64,000 nt of DNA from the NCBI RefSeq assembly GCF_010882125.1, contig NZ_JAAGVZ010000005.1, forward strand, positions 124,001 to 188,000, read 5' to 3'. Source of the DNA: Peribacillus alkalitolerans (GTDB lineage Bacteria; Bacillota; Bacilli; Bacillales; DSM-1321). Under the pieces are notes generated by a model. It saw nothing but the letters and a program-made list of their open reading frames with translations, was not told the origin of the DNA and did not search any database. This document shows, in pieces, positions 46,423 through 55,149 of the stretch. Numbering within the stretch: position 1 is the stretch's first letter; every line of letters starts with the position of its first letter. Both the position numbers and the translations under genes were made by a program.

Positions 46423-47196
46423 TTACCCTACATTTTTATGCTTAATAGTAATTAAATGCGTTTCAGGTTTCGCCCCAAGTCTTAATGGGACAAGACTTGT
46501 TCCGTAACCGTTAGATGTGAACAAAAGTGAATTTCCTTGTTTTTTAATTCCACCTTTTTCATAAGGTCCAAAACCTAGGAATCTTATCTGCCCTCCATGA
46601 GTATGTCCACTCAAAATCAACGGGATGTTATCCGATTCTTTAATCTTTTTGATGATGCCAGGATGATGGCTAACCAAAATACGAAAAGACCCTTCAATAG
46701 AATCGGATAAGGCTAAAGGCAGTTTATCTTTTTGAAAACCCAAATAATCAATTCCGACTAAAGAGATAACATCCCCTTTTTCTGACTCGAAAATAACGGA
46801 TGTATTATCTAGGATTTTAATCCCATATTGAAGCAATGTTGCATCCAACCAATGATAATCACCTTCATAATCATTGTTTCCCCAGACGAAATAAGTTGGC
46901 CCCAGACTTTTCAATTTACGGATGTTCTCTTCTACCCTTTTTTGTGGCACTCCTTTTTCGGTCAAGTCACCACCAATAATAATGATGTCCATCTTACCCT
47001 TAACTTCATCTATAATCTTGTCGCTAACTAATCGTTTATGGATATCAGAAATAAAAAAAACCTTAAGCTCACCAAAGCTTGAAGGAAATTGCTCGAATGA
47101 AAATTCTTTGTAATACACCTTATTTTGATTGGCAGTCCTCCACATATAAAAAACAAACAGAATAGCAAAAAGCAAAAAAAGCAAGATATAAACCAT
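46423..47196 (-). CDS. ypbG: Metallophosphoesterase (YpbG-like)
   Basis: Calcineurin-like phosphoesterase of 257 residues with an N-terminal membrane anchor (about 2-20). All five metal motifs are visible: SDIHKR (about 50-55), GGDLTEKG (about 75-82), GNNDYEGD (about 107-114), SHHPG (about 177-181) and GHTHGGQ (about 197-203). The domain would face outside, but the substrate is unknown. In B. subtilis ypbG follows ypbH; here the MerR/B12 gene is in between. Confidence 0.85.
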   Translation of the reverse strand: MVYILLFLLFAILFVFYMWRTANQNKVYYKEFSFEQFPSSFGELKVFFISDIHKRLVSDKIIDEVKGKMDIIIIGGDLTEKGVPQKRVEENIRKLKSLGPTYFVWGNNDYEGDYHWLDATLLQYGIKILDNTSVIFESEKGDVISLVGIDYLGFQKDKLPLALSDSIEGSFRILVSHHPGIIKKIKESDNIPLILSGHTHGGQIRFLGFGPYEKGGIKKQGNSLLFTSNGYGTSLVPLRLGAKPETHLITIKHKNVG

Positions 47197-47213
47197 CGTG
47201 TCTCTCCTAAAAA

Positions 47214-47606
47214 TTAATCAACCGTTTTTTCCCTAATGCTGTAATAATCTAATGAAATAATACCATATAGAATAGAAAAACTAAAAAACAAAGCAGTATG
47301 TAGCACACTCATAGTTGATAACAAGTAAAAACTCACCAAAGATAAAATAGGAATAATAAGTAAGCGCATCTGACCTTTTTTATCCTTAATTATTTCTACA
47401 AACGCTACAAAACCTTCTTTTAAAATACTGGCATAGCATAGGAAACCGATGATAAAACTGATGGAAGAAGCAAAGAAATCCAATGGATTTAGAATGCATT
47501 CTGTTAAAAAATGATTTAATGAAAAAGGAAGTTCAAGAGGAAACCACTTAATAAACGCTAGACCACATACAACACCAATAAGAAATTTCACACTTTTTAT
47601 AAACAT
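47214..47606 (-). CDS. Uncharacterised membrane protein
   Basis: Not recognised. 130 residues with four predicted spans (about 4-20, 43-63, 80-98 and 101-120) and no charged catalytic pattern. The SD GGGAGGG is close to the ATG at 47606. It lies between ypbG (17 bp downstream) and a CBS-domain gene. B. subtilis has no clear counterpart in this position. It looks a real gene by codon use, spacing and hydrophobic periodicity. Confidence 0.6.
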   Translation of the reverse strand: MFIKSVKFLIGVVCGLAFIKWFPLELPFSLNHFLTECILNPLDFFASSISFIIGFLCYASILKEGFVAFVEIIKDKKGQMRLLIIPILSLVSFYLLSTMSVLHTALFFSFSILYGIISLDYYSIREKTVD

Positions 47607-47610
47607 AAAA

Positions 47611-47640
47611 AAATCCCTCCCATATCAAATGTATGAGAGG
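47611..47640 (-). terminator. Hairpin with T-run after the CBS gene, overlapping a ribosome binding site
   Basis: CCTCTCATACATTTGATATGGGAGG folds on the minus strand and is followed by ATTTTTTT. The GGGAGG arm is also the Shine-Dalgarno of the gene starting at 47606, so pairing would block its translation as well. Confidence 0.5.
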
Positions 47641-47664
47641 AAAATAGTTTCATAACAGCTATAA

Positions 47665-48306
47665 TTAATCTTCGTGAATATCTAGAATTCTGAAACCTGC
47701 TTCTTCCACTTTCTTCGTGAATTTATCTATATTAGGATTTTTCTCGATTTTCATCACGATACGACGAACAAGTTTGTCAGTATCATCAAAAGTCACTAAC
47801 GAAATGATGTGCTCATGGAATTGATGGGCAATTTCAGACAACCTTGCAAGACGTCCCTCCGTTTCAACTGAAGTGAAGGCGATCCTGACTCCTGGTCTAT
47901 GAACACCAAAAGCACTTTGGAATTGCTCTAGAACATCAAATCTAGTTACCACACCAAGGAATTTCTTATTTTCATCCACAACTGCAAGTAATGGGAAATC
48001 TTTCAATTCTATCAGTGTATTTTCAAAAAGTTCCTGCCCAACTAGATAATTGTCGGAATGCGTGGCAATGTCACTAGCAAGTGTACTATTTAGGAATTCG
48101 TCCTTAGTAAGGTTAGACTGGAAGTAGTTCTCGTAGATTTCGTACCTAGTCACGATACCTACATATTTCTCCCCATCCAGTACAGGCAATCCGTCAATTT
48201 TGTGCTCTTCAAGCTTTTGTAATGCTTTGATAAGTGTGTCTTTATGACTAATGACATAGCAATTATGATTAGGGATCATAATACTTTTAACAAACATATT
48301 GTACAC
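47665..48306 (-). CDS. CBS-domain protein, possibly with C-terminal ACT-like domain
   Basis: 213-residue soluble protein. Two CBS motifs lie in the N-terminal 130 residues (MFVKSIMIPNHNCYVISHKDTLIKALQKLEEHKIDGLPVLDGEKYVGIVT and FPLLAVVDENKKFLGVVTRFDVL). The C-terminal ~75 residues (RPGVRIAFTSVETEGRLARLSEIAHQFHEHIISLVTF...) look like an ACT domain as in AcuB-type proteins. CBS pairs usually sense adenosyl ligands. No target is evident; it is located between ypbG and ypbF, with no gene known to me at this place in B. subtilis. Confidence 0.75.
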   Translation of the reverse strand: MYNMFVKSIMIPNHNCYVISHKDTLIKALQKLEEHKIDGLPVLDGEKYVGIVTRYEIYENYFQSNLTKDEFLNSTLASDIATHSDNYLVGQELFENTLIELKDFPLLAVVDENKKFLGVVTRFDVLEQFQSAFGVHRPGVRIAFTSVETEGRLARLSEIAHQFHEHIISLVTFDDTDKLVRRIVMKIEKNPNIDKFTKKVEEAGFRILDIHED

Positions 48307-48462
48307 CCCGTTTATGTATTATTTCTTAAATAATGTATTCAACAAACGGAGTCATTTACCTTTTTTTCTAAAATATTTTTTTACTTAGTTTTTTTCGCGT
48401 GAATTGGAGTTTTCAGATTAGAAATTTAGTCCGTTGAGCAACAAAGTTATAGCCTTCAGTTA

Positions 48463-48945
48463 CTATTTATTTTCATGATATAGATTGATGTCATAGTTTT
48501 TCTTCATCATTTCATATACTTTATGCCTTTTTTTCCAAGAGTCCTCATGCTTCCATAAATCCTTGCTTCTATCGATGATTTCACATCTAAGTGCATGGTA
48601 TTCCGTTTCTGCCTTATCTAATTTCTTTTTCAAGAAAAGCATATATCCATATAATCCAAAGACTATTAACATATAGATTAAATTCATAAAGTCATCAACG
48701 AAAACGGAATACATATCAAAAAATGAATACGAATATGGCTTTAAAATGAATTGATACAGGTAGACCATGAAAAGCAATCCAAGGATAAATGACGAAACAC
48801 TAGTTTGAAAGTGTTTTCTTTTTAGTTTGTCAAACTTCTTCTTTCTTTCAATCACATTATTTAACATTACTTTTGTTGCTTGGTCAGTCCAATCTTCTAG
48901 CTTGATAACGGACGTTTCCATATAAAATACCTCCGGAGCATTCAC
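48463..48945 (-). CDS. ypbF: DUF2663 protein YpbF
   Basis: Membrane-associated protein of 160 residues with two hydrophobic spans (about 48-67 and 83-103) and lysine-rich, coiled flanks. It matches YpbF (DUF2663) by length and by its location upstream of ypbE. The function is unknown. It precedes copy E of the repeat family on the other side. Confidence 0.72.
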   Translation of the reverse strand: MNAPEVFYMETSVIKLEDWTDQATKVMLNNVIERKKKFDKLKRKHFQTSVSSFILGLLFMVYLYQFILKPYSYSFFDMYSVFVDDFMNLIYMLIVFGLYGYMLFLKKKLDKAETEYHALRCEIIDRSKDLWKHEDSWKKRHKVYEMMKKNYDINLYHENK

Positions 48946-49042
48946 AGTTTACAACATTGTATGACCTTGTCCTACAATGTAGACCTGAAAATGATCAAGA
49001 GGTATCTTTAAATAAGGCTCTTTTAGACAATAAAGTTCACCC

Positions 49043-49169
49043 GTTGACTTCCGCTCCAGGCACTTGCTTTCCGCGGGGAGGGTGGGAGCCTCCTCGGCGT
49101 TACCGCCTGTGGGGTCTCCCACTTCCCTCTATTTCCCGCAGGAGTCAAATGCCTTCCACTACAATCAAC
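49043..49169. repeat. GTTGATT palindromic repeat, copy E (short)
   Basis: A 127-bp copy between ypbE and ypbF. Ends GTTGACT and AATCAAC. It has CACTTGCTTTCCGCGGGGAGGG, the mirrored GGGAGCCTCCTCGGCG, and ATTTCCCGCAGGAGTCAAATGCC. Best preserved match to copy D. Confidence 0.88.
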
Positions 49170-49242
49170 TCAGATTGTCAAAGTAAATTACACTAAAAAA
49201 GTAACGAACTTTATAAACTCAACTTTGAATAATAAAAATTAA

Positions 49243-49896
49243 TTATTGTTTTTTTATTGGTATTTTCAATTCTTGTCCAACCTCAATATTATTATCTTTA
49301 AGGTTGTTCCATTCTTTAATCAGTTCGATTCCCTCTTGGGTTTTATAATATTTCATAGCGATACGAAAAACAGTCTCTTTAGGCTGTACAACATGATATA
49401 CGATATTGTAGTCCTCTTCTGAGGAATCCTTACTAATCAGGCCCCCATCCTGTTGTTCGTCTTCTGAACTTGAACTCTCTGCACCTTCGGAGGTTTGTGA
49501 ATCCGATTCAGTATTTGGACTTGCTTGGGTTTTGGAATCTGATGTCGTTGTTTCATTCTGATTATCGGTTTTATCCGTATCTTCCGTTTCAGTAATTTCC
49601 TCATTTTCATTAAATTCAATGGTCTCAACACCGTGCACTTCATCAATGGAAGTAACAGCAGATGGATCATCCTGGTGATTTGCAGCATAGATGGCATAAA
49701 TCGTAATTGGAATCAAAATAAAAAATAATGATAAGAGCTTGATTAATGGGAATTTGACTTTCCATTTCGTTTTTTGCTTCTTATTTGCATGTAATTCGCT
49801 TCTGGTTGGCATCGATGATGAGTTTCTTTTCATCCCTGCTACTTCTGAACGTAGCCCATCAGCTTGATCAAGTTGCTTATTCGATCTACTTTCCAC
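49243..49896 (-). CDS. ypbE: LysM-domain protein YpbE
   Basis: Membrane-anchored cell wall protein of 217 residues. The N-terminal ~45 residues are charged, then a membrane span (about 56-75, VKFPLIKLLSLFFILIPITIY), then a low-complexity acidic/Ser/Thr region (about 95-160), and a LysM motif at the C-terminus (about 170-215, VQPKETVFRIAMKYYKTQEGIELIKEWNNL...). The start is GTG at 49896, which overlaps the ypbD stop by one base (TAGTG) and is preceded by GAGGGAAG. The open frame reaches to 50013 but overlaps ypbD. It follows recQ-ypbD as in B. subtilis. Confidence 0.78.
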   Translation of the reverse strand: MESRSNKQLDQADGLRSEVAGMKRNSSSMPTRSELHANKKQKTKWKVKFPLIKLLSLFFILIPITIYAIYAANHQDDPSAVTSIDEVHGVETIEFNENEEITETEDTDKTDNQNETTTSDSKTQASPNTESDSQTSEGAESSSSEDEQQDGGLISKDSSEEDYNIVYHVVQPKETVFRIAMKYYKTQEGIELIKEWNNLKDNNIEVGQELKIPIKKQ

Positions 49897-50501
49897 TAAT
49901 CTTCCCTCACTTCTAGTGTCATTTCTTTGCTTGCTGATCTTCGGATGATTATTCCTAAAATACAATCTATAAGAAAATGGGCAAATATCGTGACATTCAA
50001 ATTCCCTGTCCATTCAAATAGGAAGCCAATAAAAAAACTAAGTAACACTATATTTATAAACAAGAACCAATTGAACAAATATCGATAATGAACGATTGAA
50101 AAAATGATACTTGTCAAAATTAAACCAAACGTTGATTGTAAAACTCCCCGAAATAGAACTTCTTCTGCAACTGCCACTATAAAGGCGACAGTTATAATTT
50201 TCGGATAGGATAAACTTCCAAATATCCTTTTATTGATGCCGCCATCATCGTGATAGCGTTCAGGTAAAATCTTCATGAAGAGAATATCAATAGAAACTAT
50301 AAGTAATCCTGATAGGCCGCCAAAAATCAAAATTTGACCATAATCCCAACGGAACAAACTAGAAAATTGTTGGAAGCTGTCAAAAGCAAAAAAACCGACT
50401 ATTGCAGCAACGACTAAGACTAAAACTTGGGTCAGTAAAACATTCGCTAAAAGCTGCTTATCCGTAAGATGTTTTATTAGTTCTGCTTGTTTATTTTTCA
50501 T
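49896..50501 (-). CDS. ypbD: CPBP-family intramembrane protease YpbD
   Basis: Membrane protease of the CPBP (Abi/CAAX) family with 201 residues and about six spans. Catalytic motifs: AVAEEVLFRGVLQ (about 112-124), a histidine in SIIFSIVHYRYLFNWF (about 131-146), and HFLIDCILG (about 183-191). I set the start at ATG 50501; the longer frame to 50570 enters recQ. It overlaps recQ by 11 bp and ypbE by 1 bp, so three genes are translationally linked. The target is unknown. Confidence 0.83.
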   Translation of the reverse strand: MKNKQAELIKHLTDKQLLANVLLTQVLVLVVAAIVGFFAFDSFQQFSSLFRWDYGQILIFGGLSGLLIVSIDILFMKILPERYHDDGGINKRIFGSLSYPKIITVAFIVAVAEEVLFRGVLQSTFGLILTSIIFSIVHYRYLFNWFLFINIVLLSFFIGFLFEWTGNLNVTIFAHFLIDCILGIIIRRSASKEMTLEVRED

Positions 50502-51996
50502 GGCTTCTCTTTTCCAACAATAATTTCCCCAATTCTTGTTCCCATTCCCTAAAGATATCCGGCTTTCCAATTAAAGTCTCATTACCAATCCACAAGCATT
50601 CAGGTATTGGATGCCCGCATTTATCACAACATGGTTCTTGTGTGTCCTGATATATTTCATCGAAATATTGTAATAACTTTTTTCTCCTACAGGATTCACT
50701 ATGTACCCAATTTTGCATGTTTGAGAGCTTTGTAAGTTTAATTGCTCTTCTTTCATTCATGTAATCAAGCATTATTTGCCTCTGATTAAAGAGACCATTA
50801 GTTTGTTGGAGTAATGATTCAATAAGTCTAACTTGAATTTCATTAAATCCTAATTGTTTCATCCTATCAGACAGTAAATCCTTTTTCTCAACTTCATTAT
50901 AATCTTTAATTGACTCCTTGTAATCGAAAAATAGGTCCATCGAAGAGTTACCTGGTATTTCAAAATCCATTAAATGGGTATGTATCGCTTCGTCTCCTTC
51001 TCCATATAAAAGAATCGAACAGCTTTGTTGCCCATCTCGCCCGGCCCTCCCAATCTCTTGAACATACGATTCAAGGTCCCCAGGCATATGAAAATGGATA
51101 ACATACCTTACATCCTCTTTGTTTATTCCCATCCCAAATGCACTTGTAGCACAAACCACATCCAGTTGACCACTTAAGAATTGTTGTTGGATTAATATTC
51201 TTTGTTCTTGCTCCATGCCACCATGATAATGAGACACTAAAAGATCGTCTTTCGATAGCTGGTTCGCTACTTGCTCCGCTAGTTTTTTACTTGAAAAATA
51301 TATAATCCCCGGTGGTTTCAACTGGACAACTAACTCCTGTAACTGTTTTAATTTATTTGCATGATTTCCACAGTTTACAACCTGCAAGGTTATATTGGGC
51401 CGATTCACTGTCGAAACAACTTCATTGCCCTCTTCAATTCGAAGTCTCATTTTGATATCTTTTCTAACTTTTTCGGTAGCTGTTGCTGTCAGAGCCAATG
51501 TTAATGGAAAATTCAGCTTTTCTCTAACTTCTCCCAACTTCAGATAATCGGGACGAAAATCGTATCCCCATTGAGAAATACAGTGCGCTTCATCAATGAC
51601 AAATAATCCAATTCCGATTGTTTGTAAAACTCGTATAATATTTTCATTTGAAAGCATTTCAGGTGAAAGAAATATGAATTTAAATTGATGAAGTGTTTCC
51701 AGTACCTTAGACTTTTGGTCTATAGAAAGAAAAGAATTTAGTGCGACCACCTTCTTCTCTCCCCTAGACATCATTTGTTCCACTTGATCCTGCATTAAAG
51801 AAATTAATGGTGATACAATAACTGTTTTGACATCCATAACGTATGCAGGTAATTGAAAGCAAAGTGATTTTCCTGTTCCAGTAGGAAGCATCGCAAGTGT
51901 ATCTTTGCCATCAATTAAGCTAACTATAGTCTCTTCTTGTCCATATCTAAAGGAGCTATAACCAAAATGATGCTCTAAATAAGACAATAAATTCAT
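50491..51996 (-). CDS. recQ: ATP-dependent DNA helicase RecQ (short form)
   Basis: 3'-5' DNA helicase for repair and recombination. The 501 residues have motif I in MLPTGTGKSLCFQLP (about 35-49), DEAHCISQWGYDFRPDYLKLG (about 136-156), SAT-like TATATEKV, and a C-terminal zinc domain (SCRRKKLLQYFDE...CCDKCG, about 430-470). The HRDC domain of long RecQ is missing, as in the short B. subtilis enzyme. It overlaps ypbB (start within 4 bp) and ypbD. Confidence 0.94.
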   Translation of the reverse strand: MNLLSYLEHHFGYSSFRYGQEETIVSLIDGKDTLAMLPTGTGKSLCFQLPAYVMDVKTVIVSPLISLMQDQVEQMMSRGEKKVVALNSFLSIDQKSKVLETLHQFKFIFLSPEMLSNENIIRVLQTIGIGLFVIDEAHCISQWGYDFRPDYLKLGEVREKLNFPLTLALTATATEKVRKDIKMRLRIEEGNEVVSTVNRPNITLQVVNCGNHANKLKQLQELVVQLKPPGIIYFSSKKLAEQVANQLSKDDLLVSHYHGGMEQEQRILIQQQFLSGQLDVVCATSAFGMGINKEDVRYVIHFHMPGDLESYVQEIGRAGRDGQQSCSILLYGEGDEAIHTHLMDFEIPGNSSMDLFFDYKESIKDYNEVEKKDLLSDRMKQLGFNEIQVRLIESLLQQTNGLFNQRQIMLDYMNERRAIKLTKLSNMQNWVHSESCRRKKLLQYFDEIYQDTQEPCCDKCGHPIPECLWIGNETLIGKPDIFREWEQELGKLLLEKRSHEK

Positions 51997-53057
51997 AATC
52001 CCCCACCACTTTTTGCCAATACCAGCCTAATTTGAAAATAGCTTACTAAATGATCAAGCTCTTGCTTAATCACTTTCAATTGTTTAGTCTTTAGCCTATT
52101 TGAAATGGTAAGGATTTCTTGAAAGACTATTTGACTTACATATGGTGATATATCGAAGTCCCTAATGCTTAATGCAAGTTCGACAATGTGATCTTCAACC
52201 GTATTCGTTTTCAAGCCCCTTGTAGCAGCTATCTCATCTACTCCATAACCTTTTTCTAACATCCTATAAGTCACTTGGCTGGATTCTGTAATATGGGTTA
52301 AATGCTCTGTAAATAGATCATTGCATAAGTTGAATAAAATAGGAAATTGAGTTGGCGCATTTTTAATCTCTTGAATAATATAGTGAAGAGTATTTAAGAA
52401 TAAATAATGGATGTGCCATTCATCCATTGTAAGTTTCTTTGAAATCTGTTGATTGGTCCATCCTGCTCTATGGAAGCCAGACAGCTTCCAAACGAATATA
52501 TGTCGCTGCGATTCTGGTAAATGTTGAAGGAGTGTCAATAATTCCCTATGCAAGCATTCTCCAATAGTAAGGCGATTAGAAAAAGACATAAGATACTGTT
52601 TCACAAAATGTTGGATAGTTGAATCCCTTTGAATAGGAATATATATGGAAGTTTGATGATTAATATTAGAAATAACCTGTACAAACAGTGACAGTCTTTT
52701 CCAAAAGATCCTTGCTTGACGTTGAAGACTAATCCCATCAATATATTTCGGAATATCCATTTTTGAAAAGGTTTCATTTAACACTTTTTGACCTTCAGTC
52801 TTTACAATGACATGTTTCTTGTCGGTAATAAAATGAATGAATCCTTGATTGTGTAATTTTGTTACAATCGTTTCAAAATCTCTGCGATTCATGTTTTTGG
52901 ATGTATCAAACCATTTTGATATGCTATATAAATGGCTGTCTTGGATTGTTTGGAAGCTTTTTTTTCCATTCAATATGTGAAAAATTGAATAGATCGTGCG
53001 CTCTCCATTCACTTTGACAAGCATGGACAAAATGAGTGCCTCCATAAATGAAATCAT
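51993..53057 (-). CDS. ypbB: Helix-turn-helix protein YpbB
   Basis: Soluble protein of 354 residues, companion of recQ. The C-terminal part carries a helix-turn-helix-like segment of the RecQ-associated family (about 275-310: EKGYGVDEIAATRGLKTNTVEDHIVE). The N-terminal ~250 residues contain leucine-rich helices. It overlaps the recQ start by 4 bp, so the two are coupled, as in B. subtilis. No enzymatic motif was found; a role as DNA-recognition partner of RecQ is inferred. Confidence 0.85.
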   Translation of the reverse strand: MISFMEALILSMLVKVNGERTIYSIFHILNGKKSFQTIQDSHLYSISKWFDTSKNMNRRDFETIVTKLHNQGFIHFITDKKHVIVKTEGQKVLNETFSKMDIPKYIDGISLQRQARIFWKRLSLFVQVISNINHQTSIYIPIQRDSTIQHFVKQYLMSFSNRLTIGECLHRELLTLLQHLPESQRHIFVWKLSGFHRAGWTNQQISKKLTMDEWHIHYLFLNTLHYIIQEIKNAPTQFPILFNLCNDLFTEHLTHITESSQVTYRMLEKGYGVDEIAATRGLKTNTVEDHIVELALSIRDFDISPYVSQIVFQEILTISNRLKTKQLKVIKQELDHLVSYFQIRLVLAKSGGGL

Positions 53058-53183
53058 TTTATATCACTCACTTTTTATTTTTTATCTTACACAACATTTT
53101 ATCAAATTAAGGGACATTTTGTAGAGAAAAATTGAATTTTGTCATCGATAACTAAGAAGGTGAATATCTATAAAACCCTTATG

Positions 53184-53198
53184 TGATAAGCATTCTCA
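53184..53198. promoter_or_regulatory. Fur-box-like sequence before fer
   Basis: TGATAAG-C-ATTCTCA matches the 7-1-7 Fur dyad TGATAAT-N-ATTATCA at 12 of 14 arm positions, just upstream of the fer -35 box. Weak evidence. Confidence 0.3.
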
Positions 53199-53210
53199 AT
53201 AGATTTTCTA

Positions 53211-53239
53211 TTGAAAAGTTTGATAATGAGATTTACAAT
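53211..53239 (+). promoter_or_regulatory. Probable sigma-A promoter of fer
   Basis: TTGAAA (53211-53216) and TACAAT (53234-53239) are 17 bp apart, about 70 bp upstream of the ATG at 53307. Confidence 0.65.
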
Positions 53240-53267
53240 AAAGTTAGAAAGAATGTTTCTTATGTGA

Positions 53268-53555
<288 letters not shown>

Positions 53556-53567
53556 TTCTTAGACGGA

Positions 53568-53602
53568 AATACCACCCCAATCGGGTGGTATTTTTATTTT
53601 TT
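53568..53602 (+). terminator. Terminator of fer
   Basis: AATACCACCC and GGGTGGTATT form a stem around AATC with TTTTATTTTTTT, 12 bp after the stop. Confidence 0.93.
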
Positions 53603-53673
53603 TATTTAGGCTCTCTTTTAAAAAATTGTTGTTTTATAAATTGGTTTTGTAAAAGAAAACGGTTAATAAACAG

Positions 53674-53867
53674 GTTGATTGGTGCGAGTTGCGAGGTTCG
53701 AGATCCTCGAAAATGCATTCGCATTTCCTTCGTGCGGTGTTAATTCAAGGATGCTTATTCAATGTCCTGTAGGAGTAGAATGACTGGTGAGACCCCACAG
53801 GCGAAAAGCGCCGAGGTGGCTCACCGCCCGCCCCGCGGAAAGCGAGTATCCTGTAGCGGAAATCAAC
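53674..53867. repeat. GTTGATT palindromic repeat, copy F (long)
   Basis: A 194-bp copy between the convergent fer and ribU genes, in opposite orientation to copies B and C: the ~63-bp extra block (TTCGAGATCCTCGAAAATGC...) comes first. Ends GTTGATT and AATCAAC. Confidence 0.88.
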
Positions 53868-53979
53868 CACTCCCTTGTTAAATAGCAACAAAGTTTACGA
53901 AAACAGCCTATATTTATTACCCACAAAAAAACCGTCTTCAAAAGGATTCCCCTTAATGAAAACGGTTTTTAGATATATA

Positions 53980-54564
53980 TTAAGCTCCCTTCAGCATGGA
54001 CTTTTTATTAATCCAAGGCTGAAGCTTTGAAAATAGCAACATGAATAGAATCGTTATAAAAATTCCTTTAACTAGGTTGAATGGTAGAATAGCTGTGACA
54101 ATCATCTGTCTTGTCGCACTTGCCGACATTGCTTCCCATCCCATAAAAATGGAGTATGCTGGTAAAATCACAAAATAATTTAACACCGACATGATCAATG
54201 CCATTGATAATGTTCCTACAACCAACCCAAACGTCATACCCTTTTTTGTAAGAAGCTTAGAATAAACATAGTATGTTGGGAGGATGAATAATAATCCGGC
54301 AGTTAAATTTGCCAGATGGCCAATCGGCACACCTGTAGAACTTCCTGTCATGATATAGTCCAAAATATTTTTGATTAGTTCAACCAAAATCCCTGCCATC
54401 GGGCCGAATAATAGTGCGGCAATCAATGCTGGCACATCACTAAAATCGATTAATAAATAATTTGGCAACCCAGGGAAAGGAAAATTTAGCAGCATCAATA
54501 TATACGCTATACTGCTGAACATACCAATCGCTACATACTTCTTAACCTTACTTTCTTGCTTCAT
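53980..54564 (-). CDS. ribU: Riboflavin transporter RibU
   Basis: Substrate-specific S component of an ECF-type vitamin transporter, taking up riboflavin (ypaA in B. subtilis). The 194 residues have about six spans; family features are the N-terminal IAYILMLLNFPFPGLPNYLLIDFSDVPALIAALLFGP and GSSTGVPIGHLANLTAGLLF. The FMN riboswitch in its leader supports this strongly. It is followed by copy F of the repeat family. Confidence 0.95.
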   Translation of the reverse strand: MKQESKVKKYVAIGMFSSIAYILMLLNFPFPGLPNYLLIDFSDVPALIAALLFGPMAGILVELIKNILDYIMTGSSTGVPIGHLANLTAGLLFILPTYYVYSKLLTKKGMTFGLVVGTLSMALIMSVLNYFVILPAYSIFMGWEAMSASATRQMIVTAILPFNLVKGIFITILFMLLFSKLQPWINKKSMLKGA

Positions 54565-54640
54565 TCTTTTCTCTCCTTCTTTTTGTGTCTACTCCACGAA
54601 AAGAGGATTGGTTCATTGCACGTCTTTTTTCCCCATCAAA

Positions 54641-54672
54641 AATAAAACCTACAGAATAGAACTTTCTGTAGG
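54641..54672 (-). terminator. Terminator stem of the FMN riboswitch
   Basis: CCTACAGAA and TTCTGTAGG pair on the minus strand, followed by TTTTATTTTT, between the aptamer and ribU. Confidence 0.85.
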
Positions 54673-54730
54673 GAGAAAAAAGCACATTCAAATAAACGTT
54701 ATAACTTATAAAAATTAAAACGTTTTTGAA

Positions 54731-54863
54731 CCTCCACCTTCTCCCATCCAGACTATACTGTCGGCTTTGGAATCGCACCAAATCCTGCCATTAGAAACGG
54801 CTCGCGGGCTTAGAGAAACATCCTCATCACCGCCGGTCGGGAATTACACCCTGCCCCGAAGAT
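54731..54863 (-). ncRNA. FMN riboswitch (RFN element) of ribU
   Basis: The minus strand has the conserved RFN blocks: TCTTCGGGGCAGGGTG, CCCGACCGGCGGTGA, AGCCCGCGAGCC, AGGATTTGGTGCGATTCC, AAAGCCGACAGT and GGATGGGAGAAGG. It folds as the known six-stem aptamer. A terminator at 54641-54672 follows, so ribU is presumably shut off when FMN is abundant. Confidence 0.95.
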
Positions 54864-54891
54864 AGACTATTAAATTTTTACTACAATAAAG

Positions 54892-54920
54892 ATTATATAA
54901 GAAATAGAGATATCTGTGAA
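54892..54920 (-). promoter_or_regulatory. Probable sigma-A promoter of ribU
   Basis: TTCACA (54915-54920) and TATAAT (54892-54897) on the minus strand are 17 bp apart, 29 bp before the riboswitch. Confidence 0.7.
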
Positions 54921-54921
54921 G

Positions 54922-54951
54922 AAATTTGTTTTGAATTATATAAACAAATTT
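54922..54951. other. Inverted repeat between ribU and serA promoters
   Basis: AAATTTGTTT and AAACAAATTT form 10-bp arms around an AT loop, adjacent to the ribU -35 box. It may be a regulator site or just AT-rich sequence. The rest of the 585-bp spacer from 54565 to 55149 holds the riboswitch and both promoters. Confidence 0.4.
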
Positions 54952-55080
54952 ATCCCAAAAGATTTTTCAATTTGTTATTATATGTAGTTTATACGAATAT
55001 ATCTCACTTTAACAAACACGAATAAATCTTCTAATTCATAATAAATTGTTCGTTTTTTATATATTGGTGTCCATCTTAAA

Positions 55081-55109
55081 TTGACAGTTGTACTTTATTT
55101 ATGTAAAAT
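55081..55109 (+). promoter_or_regulatory. Sigma-A promoter of serA
   Basis: TTGACA (55081-55086) and TAAAAT (55104-55109) are 17 bp apart, with a full consensus -35, about 40 bp before the start. Confidence 0.8.
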
Positions 55110-55149
55110 AAACAAAAATTTATAATATTTAGTCAAAATAGGATGGTGT

